Of a stretch of DNA of 64,000 bases, positions 10,989 to 19,092 are shown piece by piece. Numbering within the stretch: position 1 is the first letter of the stretch; every line of letters begins with the position of its first letter. The DNA is taken from positions 62,001 to 126,000 of the forward strand of contig DASREL010000116.1 of the NCBI GenBank assembly GCA_035652075.1. Reading direction: 5' to 3'. Under the pieces are notes generated by a model that had not been told where the DNA came from, ran no database searches, and worked only from the letters and a program-made list of their open reading frames with translations. Source of the DNA: Gp6-AA45 sp035652075. GTDB taxonomy: Bacteria > Acidobacteriota > Vicinamibacteria > Vicinamibacterales > CAVVIG01. The position numbers were made by a program, and so were the translations under genes.

Positions 10989-13292
10989 TTAGAGCTTCGC
11001 AGTCCTCAAGCGCAAGGCGTTCCCGATGACCGAAATCGAGCTCAGCGTCATCGCGGCGCTGGCCCAAATCGGGGCGATCAGAATGCCCGCAAACGGATAG
11101 AGAATCCCGGCCGCGACAGGGACGCCAATCGTGTTGTAGACAAAGGCGAGAAACAGGTTCTGCCGGATGTTGCGGACGGTGGCGCGCGAGAGCCGCCGTG
11201 CACGCAGAATTGCACGGAGATCGCCTTTGACGAGCGTGATCGACGCGCTTTCGATCGCCACATCGGTCCCGGTGCCCATGGCGATCCCGACCGTTGCGGC
11301 GGCGAGCGCCGGCGCGTCGTTGATGCCGTCGCCAGCCATCGCCACCAGCCGTCCGGCGCGTTGCAGTTCGACGACGATGTCGCGCTTGTGCTCGGGGAGC
11401 ACTTCGGCGTGCACCTCGTCGATGCCAAGCGCGGCCGCGATCGCGTCCGCGGTCGACTGCTTGTCCCCGGTCACCATCACGATGCGAAGGCCATCGCGCT
11501 TCAGTCCATCGATCGCTTCGCGCGTCGTGGCCCGAATCGGATCGGTGACGGAGATCGATCCGGCGAACCGGCCGTCAATCGTCACCTGAATACCGGGTCC
11601 CTGAATCGCGACATGGTGGCCATCGACGCGGCCGCTGACGCCTCGGCCGACCGTCGATACGAACTCGGTCACCGACGGCACGGTCAGCGATCGACGTTCC
11701 GCCGCGCGCACGATCGCCGCTGCGAGAGGATGCGCGCTGCCGCGTTCGACGGCGGCGGCCATGGTCAGCAGCGCGTTTTCGTCCCACTCAGCCGACGGTT
11801 CGATCCCGTCGACCGTCGGCTTCCCTTCGGTGACGGTGCCGGTCTTGTCGACGATCAGCGTGTCGACCCGCGCGAGCAACTCGAGCGCTTCGGCGTTCTT
11901 GATGAGGACGCCGGCACGCGCCCCGCGTCCCGCGCCGACCATGATCGCCATCGGCGTGGCGAGGCCGAGCGCGCACGGACACGCGATGATCAGCACCGAC
12001 ACCGCGGCCACGACCGCGTGCGCCACATGCGGCTGCGGTCCCCAGACGAACCAGGCGGCGAACGTCGCGGCCGCCGTCGCGATGACCGCAGGGACGAAGT
12101 ACGCGGCGACGCGATCGGCGAGCCGCTGAATCGGCGCGCGGGTGCGCTGCGCGTCGGTCACCATCCGAACGATCTGCGCGAGCACGGTGTCGGCGCCCAC
12201 ACGTTCGGCGCGCATCGTGCACGTGCCGTTCACGACGATCGTGGCGCCGATGATGCGATCGCCGGTCGATTTCTCGATCGGCATCGGTTCGCCGGTGACC
12301 ATCGACTCGTCGATCGCCGCGTTGCCGTCGAGGACGATGCCGTCGATCGGCACCTTGTCGCCGGGACGCACCCGAAGCACGTCACCGATCTGCACGGTGT
12401 CGAGCGGCAGGTCGATCTCCTGCCCGTGACGAATGACGCGCGCGCTCTTCGGCGCGAGGCCGAGCAGTTGACGAATCGCGGCCCCCGTCTGATGTCGCGC
12501 GCGCAGTTCCAGCACCTGCCCAAGCAGCACGAGCGCCGTGATCGCGACCGCGGTGTCGAAGTACGTCGCGGTCCCCCCGCGGATGGTGACGACGGCGCTG
12601 TAGAAATACGCAGCGGCGACGCCGATCCCAATCAGCGTGAACATGTTCGGGCTGGCGTTGACGATGGATGCGCGCAAGCGCTGGAAGAACGGCCAGCCGC
12701 ACCACCACACGACCGGCGTCGCGCACGCGAGCGAGATCCAGTTCACCGTCGCCGCGCCGAGCGTCATCGTCAACGACTCGCGCGTCAGCATGTCGATCAT
12801 CGCGATCAGGAACACCGGCGCACCGAATGCGACCGAGATCCAGAATCGCCGCGTCATGTCGACGAGCTCGGGATTCGGTTTGTCGGACAGATCCGGCACG
12901 CGCGGCTCGAGCGCCATGCCGCACTTCGGACACGCGCCCGGTTTGTCCGACACGACCTCGGGATCCATCGGGCAGATCCATTCAACCTTGGGTGCCTGAG
13001 GTGCCTGAGGTGCGTAGGGTGCCTGGGGTGCGTAGGGTGTCTGAGGTGCGTAGGGTGCCTGAGGTGCGTGGGGTGCCTGAGGTGCGTGGGGTGCCTGGGG
13101 TGCCTTTTTCAAGCTGCCGAGCGAGATCAGTTGGGGCGCGGGTTTCGGCGCGAGGTACTTGGGCGGATCCGCCGAGAACTTCGCGAGACAGCCTTTCGAG
13201 CAGAAGTAGTACGTCTTCCCGTCGAAGTCGAACGACCCGGCGTTCTTCTCCGAACTGACGGTCATGCCGCAGACCGGATCGATCGCGGTCAT
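10989..13292 (-). CDS. copA: Copper/silver-translocating P-type ATPase with YHS domain
   Basis: 767 residues. Order: YHS metal-binding domain (1-47, DPVCGM and YYFCSKGC), a repeat-encoded Ala-Pro-Gln linker (64-101), a heavy-metal-binding domain (YICPMDP-type, here WICPMDPEVVSDKPGACPKCGM, 105-126), then the P1B core. The core has CPC in LIIACPCALGLATP, the phosphorylation motif DKTGTVTEG, the HP motif in GSAHPLAAAI, and GDGINDAPAL. There is no classical HMA domain. It exports Cu(+)/Ag(+) from the cytoplasm. The gene overlaps the MerR regulator by an ATGA, and the regulator's cysteines match copper sensing. A silver or general heavy-metal role cannot be excluded. Confidence 0.92.
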   Translation of the reverse strand: MTAIDPVCGMTVSSEKNAGSFDFDGKTYYFCSKGCLAKFSADPPKYLAPKPAPQLISLGSLKKAPQAPHAPQAPHAPQAPYAPQTPYAPQAPYAPQAPQAPKVEWICPMDPEVVSDKPGACPKCGMALEPRVPDLSDKPNPELVDMTRRFWISVAFGAPVFLIAMIDMLTRESLTMTLGAATVNWISLACATPVVWWCGWPFFQRLRASIVNASPNMFTLIGIGVAAAYFYSAVVTIRGGTATYFDTAVAITALVLLGQVLELRARHQTGAAIRQLLGLAPKSARVIRHGQEIDLPLDTVQIGDVLRVRPGDKVPIDGIVLDGNAAIDESMVTGEPMPIEKSTGDRIIGATIVVNGTCTMRAERVGADTVLAQIVRMVTDAQRTRAPIQRLADRVAAYFVPAVIATAAATFAAWFVWGPQPHVAHAVVAAVSVLIIACPCALGLATPMAIMVGAGRGARAGVLIKNAEALELLARVDTLIVDKTGTVTEGKPTVDGIEPSAEWDENALLTMAAAVERGSAHPLAAAIVRAAERRSLTVPSVTEFVSTVGRGVSGRVDGHHVAIQGPGIQVTIDGRFAGSISVTDPIRATTREAIDGLKRDGLRIVMVTGDKQSTADAIAAALGIDEVHAEVLPEHKRDIVVELQRAGRLVAMAGDGINDAPALAAATVGIAMGTGTDVAIESASITLVKGDLRAILRARRLSRATVRNIRQNLFLAFVYNTIGVPVAAGILYPFAGILIAPIWASAAMTLSSISVIGNALRLRTAKL
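12991..13104. repeat. Nonamer array inside copA, GGTGCSTRR x12.7
   Basis: Twelve complete 9-bp units plus GGTGCC. Read on the coding strand, each unit gives Ala-Pro-Gln/His/Tyr, forming the linker between the YHS and HMBD domains of the ATPase. The unit resembles those at 24211-24254 and 62643-62663. Confidence 0.95.
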
Positions 13293-13672
13293 GACAGCGC
13301 CTCGATGATCGGGCAGCTGGCTGACCCGCCCTGATGACAGGATCGCACGAGGTGCTGCAACGCGTCGCGCATTGATGTGAGATGCGCGATGCGCGAGTCG
13401 ATGTCAGCGATCTTCTTCTCGGCGATCCGGCGGACCTTCTGCCGCTCGGAGGCACGGACACCGCGCAGTGTGATCAGCTCTTCGATTTCGTCGAGCGAAA
13501 ATCCGAGGTCTTGCGCCCGTTTGATGAACCGGACGAGTTGAACGGTATCAGCCGGATACTCGCGGTAGCCGGCGCCGCGACGAGGCGGTCGCGGCAGGAG
13601 CCCTCGGCGCTCGTAGTACCGGAGCGTCTGGGCGTTGACGCCGGCTTCTTTGGCAGTGCGGCTGATCCACAT
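13289..13672 (-). CDS. MerR family copper-responsive regulator (CueR-like)
   Basis: 127 residues. The MerR winged helix (AKEAGVNAQTLRYYERRGLL) is followed by the dimerisation helix and a metal-binding loop SCHQGGSASCPII with Cys112 and Cys120, the positions used by E. coli CueR. No Cys occurs at the start of the dimerisation helix (about 70-82), as expected for a monovalent Cu(+)/Ag(+) sensor rather than a Zn/Hg sensor. It lies first in an operon with the copper ATPase and carries its own MerR-type promoter with the start codon at the predicted transcription start. Confidence 0.9.
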   Translation of the reverse strand: MWISRTAKEAGVNAQTLRYYERRGLLPRPPRRGAGYREYPADTVQLVRFIKRAQDLGFSLDEIEELITLRGVRASERQKVRRIAEKKIADIDSRIAHLTSMRDALQHLVRSCHQGGSASCPIIEALS

Positions 13673-13678
13673 ACCGCC

Positions 13679-13710
13679 AGTGTAAACCTTGTACCTAGGT
13701 GCAAAGTCAA
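13679..13710 (-). promoter_or_regulatory. MerR-type promoter with dyad operator
   Basis: On the minus strand TTGACT (13705-13710) and TACACT (13679-13684) are separated by 20 bp, the overlong spacer typical of MerR-controlled promoters. The spacer holds a 22-bp dyad (13686-13707), ACTTTGCACC-TA-GGTACAAGGT, with 18 of 22 positions symmetric. The merR ATG lies 6 nt downstream of the -10, so the message would be leaderless. Confidence 0.8.
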
Positions 13711-14144
13711 TCGATGACGGGCGGCTGCTGGTTCAACAGCAACCAATACAGTCCGAGCTGTCGGACCGCCTCGACGAACTCCTGGAAGTCGACCGGTTTG
13801 CGCACGTAGCTGTTCGCGCCGAGCCGGTAACCGGACGCCAGGTCGCGCTGCTCGGTCGACGAGGTGAGGATGACGACCGGCAGCAGCCGCGTCTTGGGAT
13901 GCGCACGCAGCCGCTCCAGCACGTGCAGGCCGTCGATGCGCGGCAGCTTCAGATCCAGCAGCACAATCTGCGGCAGCTGATTCGGGTCGCGGTAGGCGTA
14001 CGAACCGGTCGCAAACAGGTAGTCGAGCGCTTCGACGCCGTCGTGCGCGACGACGACCTCGTTCATCACGCGGCTCTTCTTGAACGCGCGCAACGTCAGT
14101 TCGACGTCGTCGGGATTGTCTTCGACCAGGAGAATTTCGTTCAT
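13707..14144 (-). CDS. Single-domain response regulator (Rcp1-like)
   Basis: 145 residues, a lone receiver domain. Acidic pocket at EDNPDD, phospho-acceptor Asp in IVLLDLKLPRIDG, Thr/Ser in VVILTSSTEQRD and Lys in SYVRKPVDFQEF are all present. The insert after the fourth strand and the DLASGYRLGANSYVRKPV pattern match the Rcp1/CheY-like partners of phytochrome-type kinases. It overlaps the histidine kinase upstream by an ATGA and so is the likely phosphorylation partner. There is no output domain, so it signals through protein contact. Confidence 0.9.
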   Translation of the reverse strand: MNEILLVEDNPDDVELTLRAFKKSRVMNEVVVAHDGVEALDYLFATGSYAYRDPNQLPQIVLLDLKLPRIDGLHVLERLRAHPKTRLLPVVILTSSTEQRDLASGYRLGANSYVRKPVDFQEFVEAVRQLGLYWLLLNQQPPVID

Positions 14145-15034
14145 AGATCACCCAACGTGAAGTAGAAACACGCGCCCTGCTGCAACTGCCCTTCGGCCCA
14201 CACGTGCCCGCCATGGCGATGGACGATGCGCTGCACGGTGGCGAGCCCGATCCCGGTGCCGGGAAATTCGGAGGCGGCGTGCAGCCGCTGAAACGGCCCG
14301 AACAGTTTGTCCGTGTACTCCGGATCGAACCCGGCGCCGTCGTCGCGGACGAAGAAGGCGCCGGCCCCGTCCTCGTCGCGCGCGCGGCCGACGGCGATCA
14401 CCGACCGCGGTTTCCTGCTGGTGAATTTCCACGCGTTCTCGATCAGGTTCTGCAGGGCGAGCCGGATCAACTGCCCGTCGCCGACCGCTCGAAGATCCGG
14501 CGCGATCTCAACGACCACGCCGCGGTCGGGATCGGCGCGACGAAGATCGGCGACGATGTGCGCGGCGAGATCGCTGATGTCGACCTGCTCGCGCTTCATC
14601 TCGGCGCGCGACACGCGCGACAGCGCGAGCAAATCGTCGATCAACAGCGACATGCGGCGCGCGGCATTGATGATCCGTTCGAGATGCGACCGTGTTTCCG
14701 GCGTCAGCGCCGGGCCCGCGTCCTCGAGCAGCGCTTCGCTGAAGCCGTCGATGCTGCGCAGCGGCGCACGCAAATCGTGCGACACCGAATAGCTGAACGA
14801 CTCGAGCTCGCGATTCGCGTCGTGGAGCGCCCGCTCGACGACTTCGCGCCGGCTGATCTCGCGCGCGAACAGCAGGTGCGTCCCCGCCAATACCGCGAGA
14901 GCGACGACGATCAGTGCGGGGACGTATGCGGGGTCGGCGTAGGCGAACCAGCCGACCGCGCCCACCAGCACCAGACCGGCAGCGCCCAACGCGTGACGGC
15001 GTCGAAGCCGGCGCCGACGCCGCTCTGGTGTCAT
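14141..15034 (-). CDS. Membrane-anchored sensor histidine kinase
   Basis: 297 residues from ATG 15034. Two TM helices near the N-terminus (GAAGLVLVGAVGWFAYA and VPALIVVALAVLAGTHLLF) enclose almost no periplasmic loop, so it is not a periplasmic ligand sensor. The HisKA box is SYSVSHDLRAPLRSIDGF. The ATPase domain has the N box NLIENAWKFT, a G1 box DDGAGFDPEYTDKLF and a G2 box GTGIGLATVQRIV. This type is usual in phytochrome-like and bacteriophytochrome kinases. ATGA overlaps with the GGDEF-EAL gene before it and the receiver gene after it define a three-gene signalling operon. Confidence 0.9.
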   Translation of the reverse strand: MTPERRRRRLRRRHALGAAGLVLVGAVGWFAYADPAYVPALIVVALAVLAGTHLLFAREISRREVVERALHDANRELESFSYSVSHDLRAPLRSIDGFSEALLEDAGPALTPETRSHLERIINAARRMSLLIDDLLALSRVSRAEMKREQVDISDLAAHIVADLRRADPDRGVVVEIAPDLRAVGDGQLIRLALQNLIENAWKFTSRKPRSVIAVGRARDEDGAGAFFVRDDGAGFDPEYTDKLFGPFQRLHAASEFPGTGIGLATVQRIVHRHGGHVWAEGQLQQGACFYFTLGDL

Positions 15035-16728
15035 AACAACCCGAGCAATGTCTGCTGCGCGATCCAGCCTTGCAGCTCTCGCGCGGACGTGGGCCGCCGG
15101 ACGAACGTCCCCTGCACCGCATCGCACCGCATCCGGCCGAGCGCCGTCTGCACCCGCTCGGTCTCGACGCCCTCGGCGACGACCGTCAGGCCAAGGTTGT
15201 GCGCGAGGTCGATCGTCGATCGCACGATCACTTCGTCGTCGCCGTCATCGAGACCGACGACGAACGAGCGATCGATCTTGAGCTCGTCGACCGGCAGCCG
15301 GCGCAGGTAGCTGAGCGACGAGTAGCCGGTCCCGAAGTCGTCGATCACGAGCCGTACGCCCATGTCATGCAGTGACGTCAGGCACTGCATCGACCGGGTC
15401 GGGTCGGACATCAGGATGTTCTCGGTGATTTCGATCGCGAGCGACGACGGCCGCACGCGGTGCGCGAAGAGACGGTCCGCGATGCGCTGCGGCAAGTCGA
15501 CGTCCTGCAGGTTTCTCGGCGACAGGTTGATCGAGAGCGTCACGGCGGAGACGTCGAGCACCGGCGCCCAGTCTTGCAGCGCCGTATCGAGGACGAGCGT
15601 CGTCAACGAGTGGATTAATCCTGTCTGCTCCGCCAGCTCGATGAAGTCGCCCGGCAGCACGCGGCCGTGCTGCGGATGATTCCAGCGGACGAGCGCTTCG
15701 ACGCTGGCGGTGACGCCGCTGCGCATCTGGACGATCGGCTGATACTCCACAAAGAGCTGACGGTCCTCGATCGCCTGCCGCAGCTCGGAGATCAACGTCA
15801 GCCGCCGATCGGTGTGGCGATCGCGCGAGAGCTCGTACACCGCAATGCCGGTCCCGTCGCCCTTCGCGAGATACATGGCGACGTCGGCTTTCTGCAACAG
15901 CGTCTGCGCTGACGTGCCGTGATCGGGAAACGAGGCGATGCCGACGCTGGCGCGCACCGCCATCGATCGGCCTTCGAGCACGAACGGCTGCTCGAGCTCG
16001 TGCAGCACTTTCTGCGCCGTCAGGACCGCGCCGTTGGCGTCGGTGAACGGCAGAATGACCGCGAACTCGTCGCCGCCGAGCCGAGCGACCGTGTCCGACT
16101 CGCGCAGCGTCGATCGAATCCGCGACGCCACGTGCTGCAGCACGCGGTCGCCGGCGTGATGCCCCAGCGTATCGTTGACCTCTTTGAACCCGTCGAGATC
16201 CATCACGAGCAGCGCCAGCGGTTTAGCCTCTCGATGCGCGGCGCGCGCTGCCTGCTCGAGCCGATCCTGCATCAGCACCCGATTCGGCAGATCGGTCAGC
16301 GGGTCGTGGTAGGCCAGGTGCGCGAGACGTTGCTCGGCGCGACGCCGCTCGCGTCGAACCGCCGCATCGCGCAGTTCGCGTTCGACCGCTGGCAGCAACC
16401 GTTTGAGGTTGCCTTTCATGATGTAGTCGTGCGCACCGACCTTCATCGCGTCGACGGCCGCGTCTTCGCCGATCGTGCCGGACACGAAGATGAACGGCAT
16501 GTCGAAATCGCGGTCCCGGATCAAATGCAGCGCCGCCGTGCCGCTGAAACGCGGCATCGTGTAGTCGGCGATCGTCAGATCCCACGGTTGTTCGAGGGCG
16601 TGAACGAGCGACTCGGGCGTATCGACGCGGGCGCTCGTCACCTCGTAGCCGCCGCGCGTCAGCGCGCGGACGACGAGCGTGGCGTCGTCTTCGGAATCTT
16701 CGATGAGTAAAACGCGAAGTGGCGTCAC
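15031..16728 (-). CDS. Response regulator with GGDEF and EAL domains
   Basis: 565 residues. A receiver domain (1-125, Asp in LTIADYTMPRFSG, Lys in HDYIMKGNLKRLL), a GGDEF domain (about 135-295, RLGGDEFAVIL intact) and an EAL domain (about 310-560). The EAL part has EALVRW, the NLSPRNL Asn, EITENIL, DDFGTGYSS, LKIDRSF and VAEGVET, all catalytic features of a c-di-GMP phosphodiesterase. Both activities may therefore be present. The start is GTG with no clear Shine-Dalgarno. First gene of the sensor operon, it probably converts phosphorylation into c-di-GMP levels. Confidence 0.92.
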   Translation of the reverse strand: MTPLRVLLIEDSEDDATLVVRALTRGGYEVTSARVDTPESLVHALEQPWDLTIADYTMPRFSGTAALHLIRDRDFDMPFIFVSGTIGEDAAVDAMKVGAHDYIMKGNLKRLLPAVERELRDAAVRRERRRAEQRLAHLAYHDPLTDLPNRVLMQDRLEQAARAAHREAKPLALLVMDLDGFKEVNDTLGHHAGDRVLQHVASRIRSTLRESDTVARLGGDEFAVILPFTDANGAVLTAQKVLHELEQPFVLEGRSMAVRASVGIASFPDHGTSAQTLLQKADVAMYLAKGDGTGIAVYELSRDRHTDRRLTLISELRQAIEDRQLFVEYQPIVQMRSGVTASVEALVRWNHPQHGRVLPGDFIELAEQTGLIHSLTTLVLDTALQDWAPVLDVSAVTLSINLSPRNLQDVDLPQRIADRLFAHRVRPSSLAIEITENILMSDPTRSMQCLTSLHDMGVRLVIDDFGTGYSSLSYLRRLPVDELKIDRSFVVGLDDGDDEVIVRSTIDLAHNLGLTVVAEGVETERVQTALGRMRCDAVQGTFVRRPTSARELQGWIAQQTLLGLL

Positions 16729-16777
16729 TGATTCGTGACGCTGGGGGCAAAGTCAGACTAGCAGAAACGGGCGCGCG

Positions 16778-18451
16778 TCAACGTTTCAATTCTGTCGTTG
16801 AGTTAAGCAGTTGTGCAGCGGTCGTGAATTTTGGTTCGATATCCACTGGAATGGATGTAAGTCGATCCAATGCCTTTTGCACCGGCGGCCGAACGACGCC
16901 GAGCCGGTCGCCGAGGTCCTTCGCTTTCGCGTAGCTCCCCTCGGCCTGGATCGTCATGATGTCGTGTGTCAGCGCGGTGACGCCTTCTTTGACCTTCGCG
17001 CGATTCACCGAAAAGGTGCCGTCTGCATTCGCCGAAAACGCGCCGAAATCGAGCAGATAGTTCAACTGGACCGCGATGCCCTTGCCGTGGGCTTCGGTGA
17101 CGCCGAAGCGGATCGACCGAAACGCCGACGCCAGATACGTCGTGTACAGCGACTGCTCGAACGACTTCGGCAGCACGCCCTTGTCGATCATGTGCTGGAT
17201 GGCGAACAGGCCGGAAATGTCCGCTTTCGCCTCTTCCAGAAAACTGTAGGTCTCCTTCAATTCCTGGCGCACCGTCGTCTGCCGTCCGTTGGCGAAGATG
17301 CTGTGCGGACCGAGACCGTGCATCAGCTCGTGGACGACGATGTGGGTGAAGAAGGCGTCGAACGCGATGTCCGTCTGGTCCGCGGGCGACAGGACGACTT
17401 TCGAAATCGGCACGAGCGTCTTGTCGAACTTCGCGTCCTGCACGTTCTTCAGCATCACGCGCTTGGTGCCCTTCTCGCCGACGACGCGTTCGTCGTTCGG
17501 GAGGTTGAAGGCCGCCGTCTGGACGCCGCGATTGCCGTCACCGGCGGCGAAGATCTCGTTGACGACGACGATCGGCGCCAGCGCACCGAGCTTTGGGTTG
17601 CGATACTTCGGATCGATCGGCAGATGGTCTTCGATGTCCTGCAGCTCGCCGGCGAACTTCTGCAGCTTGGCGCTCTCGGCGTCATCCCGAATGGTGACGT
17701 ACGACTCGAACGCCGCCTTGTAGTTGAACAGCTCGTCTTCGTACACCTCGTACGGACCGATCGTCGGCTGGATTGCGCCCGCGAGTTCCATCCACGCGAC
17801 GTCGCTCTCGTAGTAGTCGTTCGACAGAAACGCGTCGGCGCGTTTCGTCAGAAACGCTTTCAGCGTGGCGTCGGACGTCAGCGCCGCTGCCTCTTTCAAC
17901 AGCGCGGCGGCGCGCGCGAGCTCGTTCTGGTATTCGACGTTGTACGGAACGGCGGTGAACGTGTTGCCGTTACGGCGGATGACGGTGAAGAAGCCTGTCG
18001 CGCGCGCACGATCGCCCTCGCGCAGCGACTGGAGCCACCGCTCGACATCCGCTTTCGTCGCGCCTTCCGGATAGTAGTTCGCCGCCTCCGGCTTGTGCGC
18101 GGGCGCGCCCGGGACGAACGGCTGGTTGTGATCCAGTCGCGACCACGGTCCCTTGTTGATGAGGAAGTAATGCAACCGCGCGCGGCCTTCGGGTGACTGA
18201 TCGCGCGCGAGGTCCACCAGCATCGCGTCGTTGCCCGCCCACGCCTGCCGCAGGAAGAGCGCGTCGACAATCTTCGACGCCTCGACCAGCTTCGCGAGCA
18301 CCTGCCGATCGTTCGCGGACATCTTCGACACGTCGGCGCCGATCTCCGTCGGCGCAAACCGCGCCGCCATGTGTTCCAGTTGCTGAGTGTTGGGCATCAT
18401 CGCCGCCTGTAGAACAAATGCAACCACGAAGACACGAAGGCTCGAAGTCAC
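16778..18451 (-). CDS. Secreted M49-like (dipeptidyl-peptidase III type) zinc peptidase
   Basis: 557 residues from GTG 18451, which has an AGGAG site overlapping the stop of the upstream gene. The N-terminus VTSSLRVFVVAFVLQA is a short signal peptide. The zinc motif is VHELMHGLGPH (HEXXH), and about 45 residues later EEAKADISG supplies the third ligand, matching the EE-x-x-A-D element of family M49. Classical M49 has HELLGH (HEXXGH), so this belongs to the bacterial DPP III-like branch with a five-residue motif. It follows algH in a two-gene unit. The signal-peptide codons are made by an 8-bp repeat. Confidence 0.78.
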   Translation of the reverse strand: MTSSLRVFVVAFVLQAAMMPNTQQLEHMAARFAPTEIGADVSKMSANDRQVLAKLVEASKIVDALFLRQAWAGNDAMLVDLARDQSPEGRARLHYFLINKGPWSRLDHNQPFVPGAPAHKPEAANYYPEGATKADVERWLQSLREGDRARATGFFTVIRRNGNTFTAVPYNVEYQNELARAAALLKEAAALTSDATLKAFLTKRADAFLSNDYYESDVAWMELAGAIQPTIGPYEVYEDELFNYKAAFESYVTIRDDAESAKLQKFAGELQDIEDHLPIDPKYRNPKLGALAPIVVVNEIFAAGDGNRGVQTAAFNLPNDERVVGEKGTKRVMLKNVQDAKFDKTLVPISKVVLSPADQTDIAFDAFFTHIVVHELMHGLGPHSIFANGRQTTVRQELKETYSFLEEAKADISGLFAIQHMIDKGVLPKSFEQSLYTTYLASAFRSIRFGVTEAHGKGIAVQLNYLLDFGAFSANADGTFSVNRAKVKEGVTALTHDIMTIQAEGSYAKAKDLGDRLGVVRPPVQKALDRLTSIPVDIEPKFTTAAQLLNSTTELKR

Positions 18452-18452
18452 G
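18425..18452. repeat. Octamer array encoding a signal peptide start
   Basis: Units CACGAAGA, CACGAAGG and CTCGAAGT, then CACG. On the coding strand it supplies the GTG start and the first codons of the M49-like peptidase. The unit is close to those at 4375-4430 and 47089-47116. Confidence 0.7.
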
Positions 18453-18459
18453 TGTTCTC

Positions 18460-19029
18460 CTAGTGAACGCCGCGGGACATCTGGAGCGTCGCGGGGTCCG
18501 CGCCGAGACGACGGATCGCGGCTTCCCACATCCGTTCGTACGGCGTGTTGAAAATCAGTTCGGGATCGACGTCGCTCATCAGCCACGACGAGGATTCGAG
18601 TTCGGCCTCGAGCTGACCGGGCCCCCAGCCGGAATACCCAACGATCAAGCGCGCGTGCTCCGGCGGGTTCGGTTCCAGCAGGCGCCGCAGCAAGTGTGGT
18701 GACCGCGAGAGCGACAGCGTCTCGGTAATCTTCATGCCGCCGTACGCGCGGTTCTCGATGTCTTCTTCACGGGCGTTGTCGACGAGGATCCAGCTGCTCT
18801 GAGGTTCGACCGGCCCACCGATCCACAGATGGAGTTCGCGATCGGTTGTCACCGGCGGATCGAGGTTGACGGTGACGCGCCCGGTCGTCTCCACGCGACG
18901 GTTGACGATCAAACCAAAAGCGCCATCGGCATCGTGTTGACACAACAGCACGACCGTCCGCTTGAAGTTCGGATCGTTCAACTGCGGCATCGACAGCAGA
19001 AATGCGGGGGCGAGGGACGCCGAAGACAC
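18460..19029 (-). CDS. YqgE/AlgH family protein
   Basis: 189 residues. The DUF179 signature is clear: APAFLLSMPQLNDPNFKRTV, then VVLLCQHDADGAFGLIVNR, WIGGPVE and a C-terminal YSGWGPGQLEAELES. AlgH/YqgE proteins are soluble alpha/beta proteins of unknown biochemical role, once linked to alginate regulation. The start is GTG with GGAG about 10 nt upstream. An AT-rich segment (19050-19062) lies just upstream and could drive both this gene and the divergent receiver-PAS gene. Confidence 0.92.
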   Translation of the reverse strand: MSSASLAPAFLLSMPQLNDPNFKRTVVLLCQHDADGAFGLIVNRRVETTGRVTVNLDPPVTTDRELHLWIGGPVEPQSSWILVDNAREEDIENRAYGGMKITETLSLSRSPHLLRRLLEPNPPEHARLIVGYSGWGPGQLEAELESSSWLMSDVDPELIFNTPYERMWEAAIRRLGADPATLQMSRGVH

Positions 19030-19055
19030 TGTGAAAAGGCTCCGTACCGATCATA

Positions 19056-19061
19056 TATAAT
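19056..19061 (+). promoter_or_regulatory. Possible -10 TATAAT
   Basis: A perfect TATAAT in the divergent spacer between algH and the receiver-PAS gene. No convincing -35 is found. On the opposite strand the same AT-rich stretch offers TATATG for algH. Confidence 0.35.
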
Positions 19062-19092
19062 TTGCCCCGCCCCCTCCCCTAGCCCCGATGTA

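Noticed and set aside
12991..13104. Possible CRISPR array
   Set aside because: Units are contiguous 9-mers with no spacers and lie in frame in copA.
11361..13334. 657-codon plus-strand frame opposite copA
   Set aside because: Composition and repeat-derived Cys-Leu-Arg tail show that it is the complement of the ATPase and its linker.
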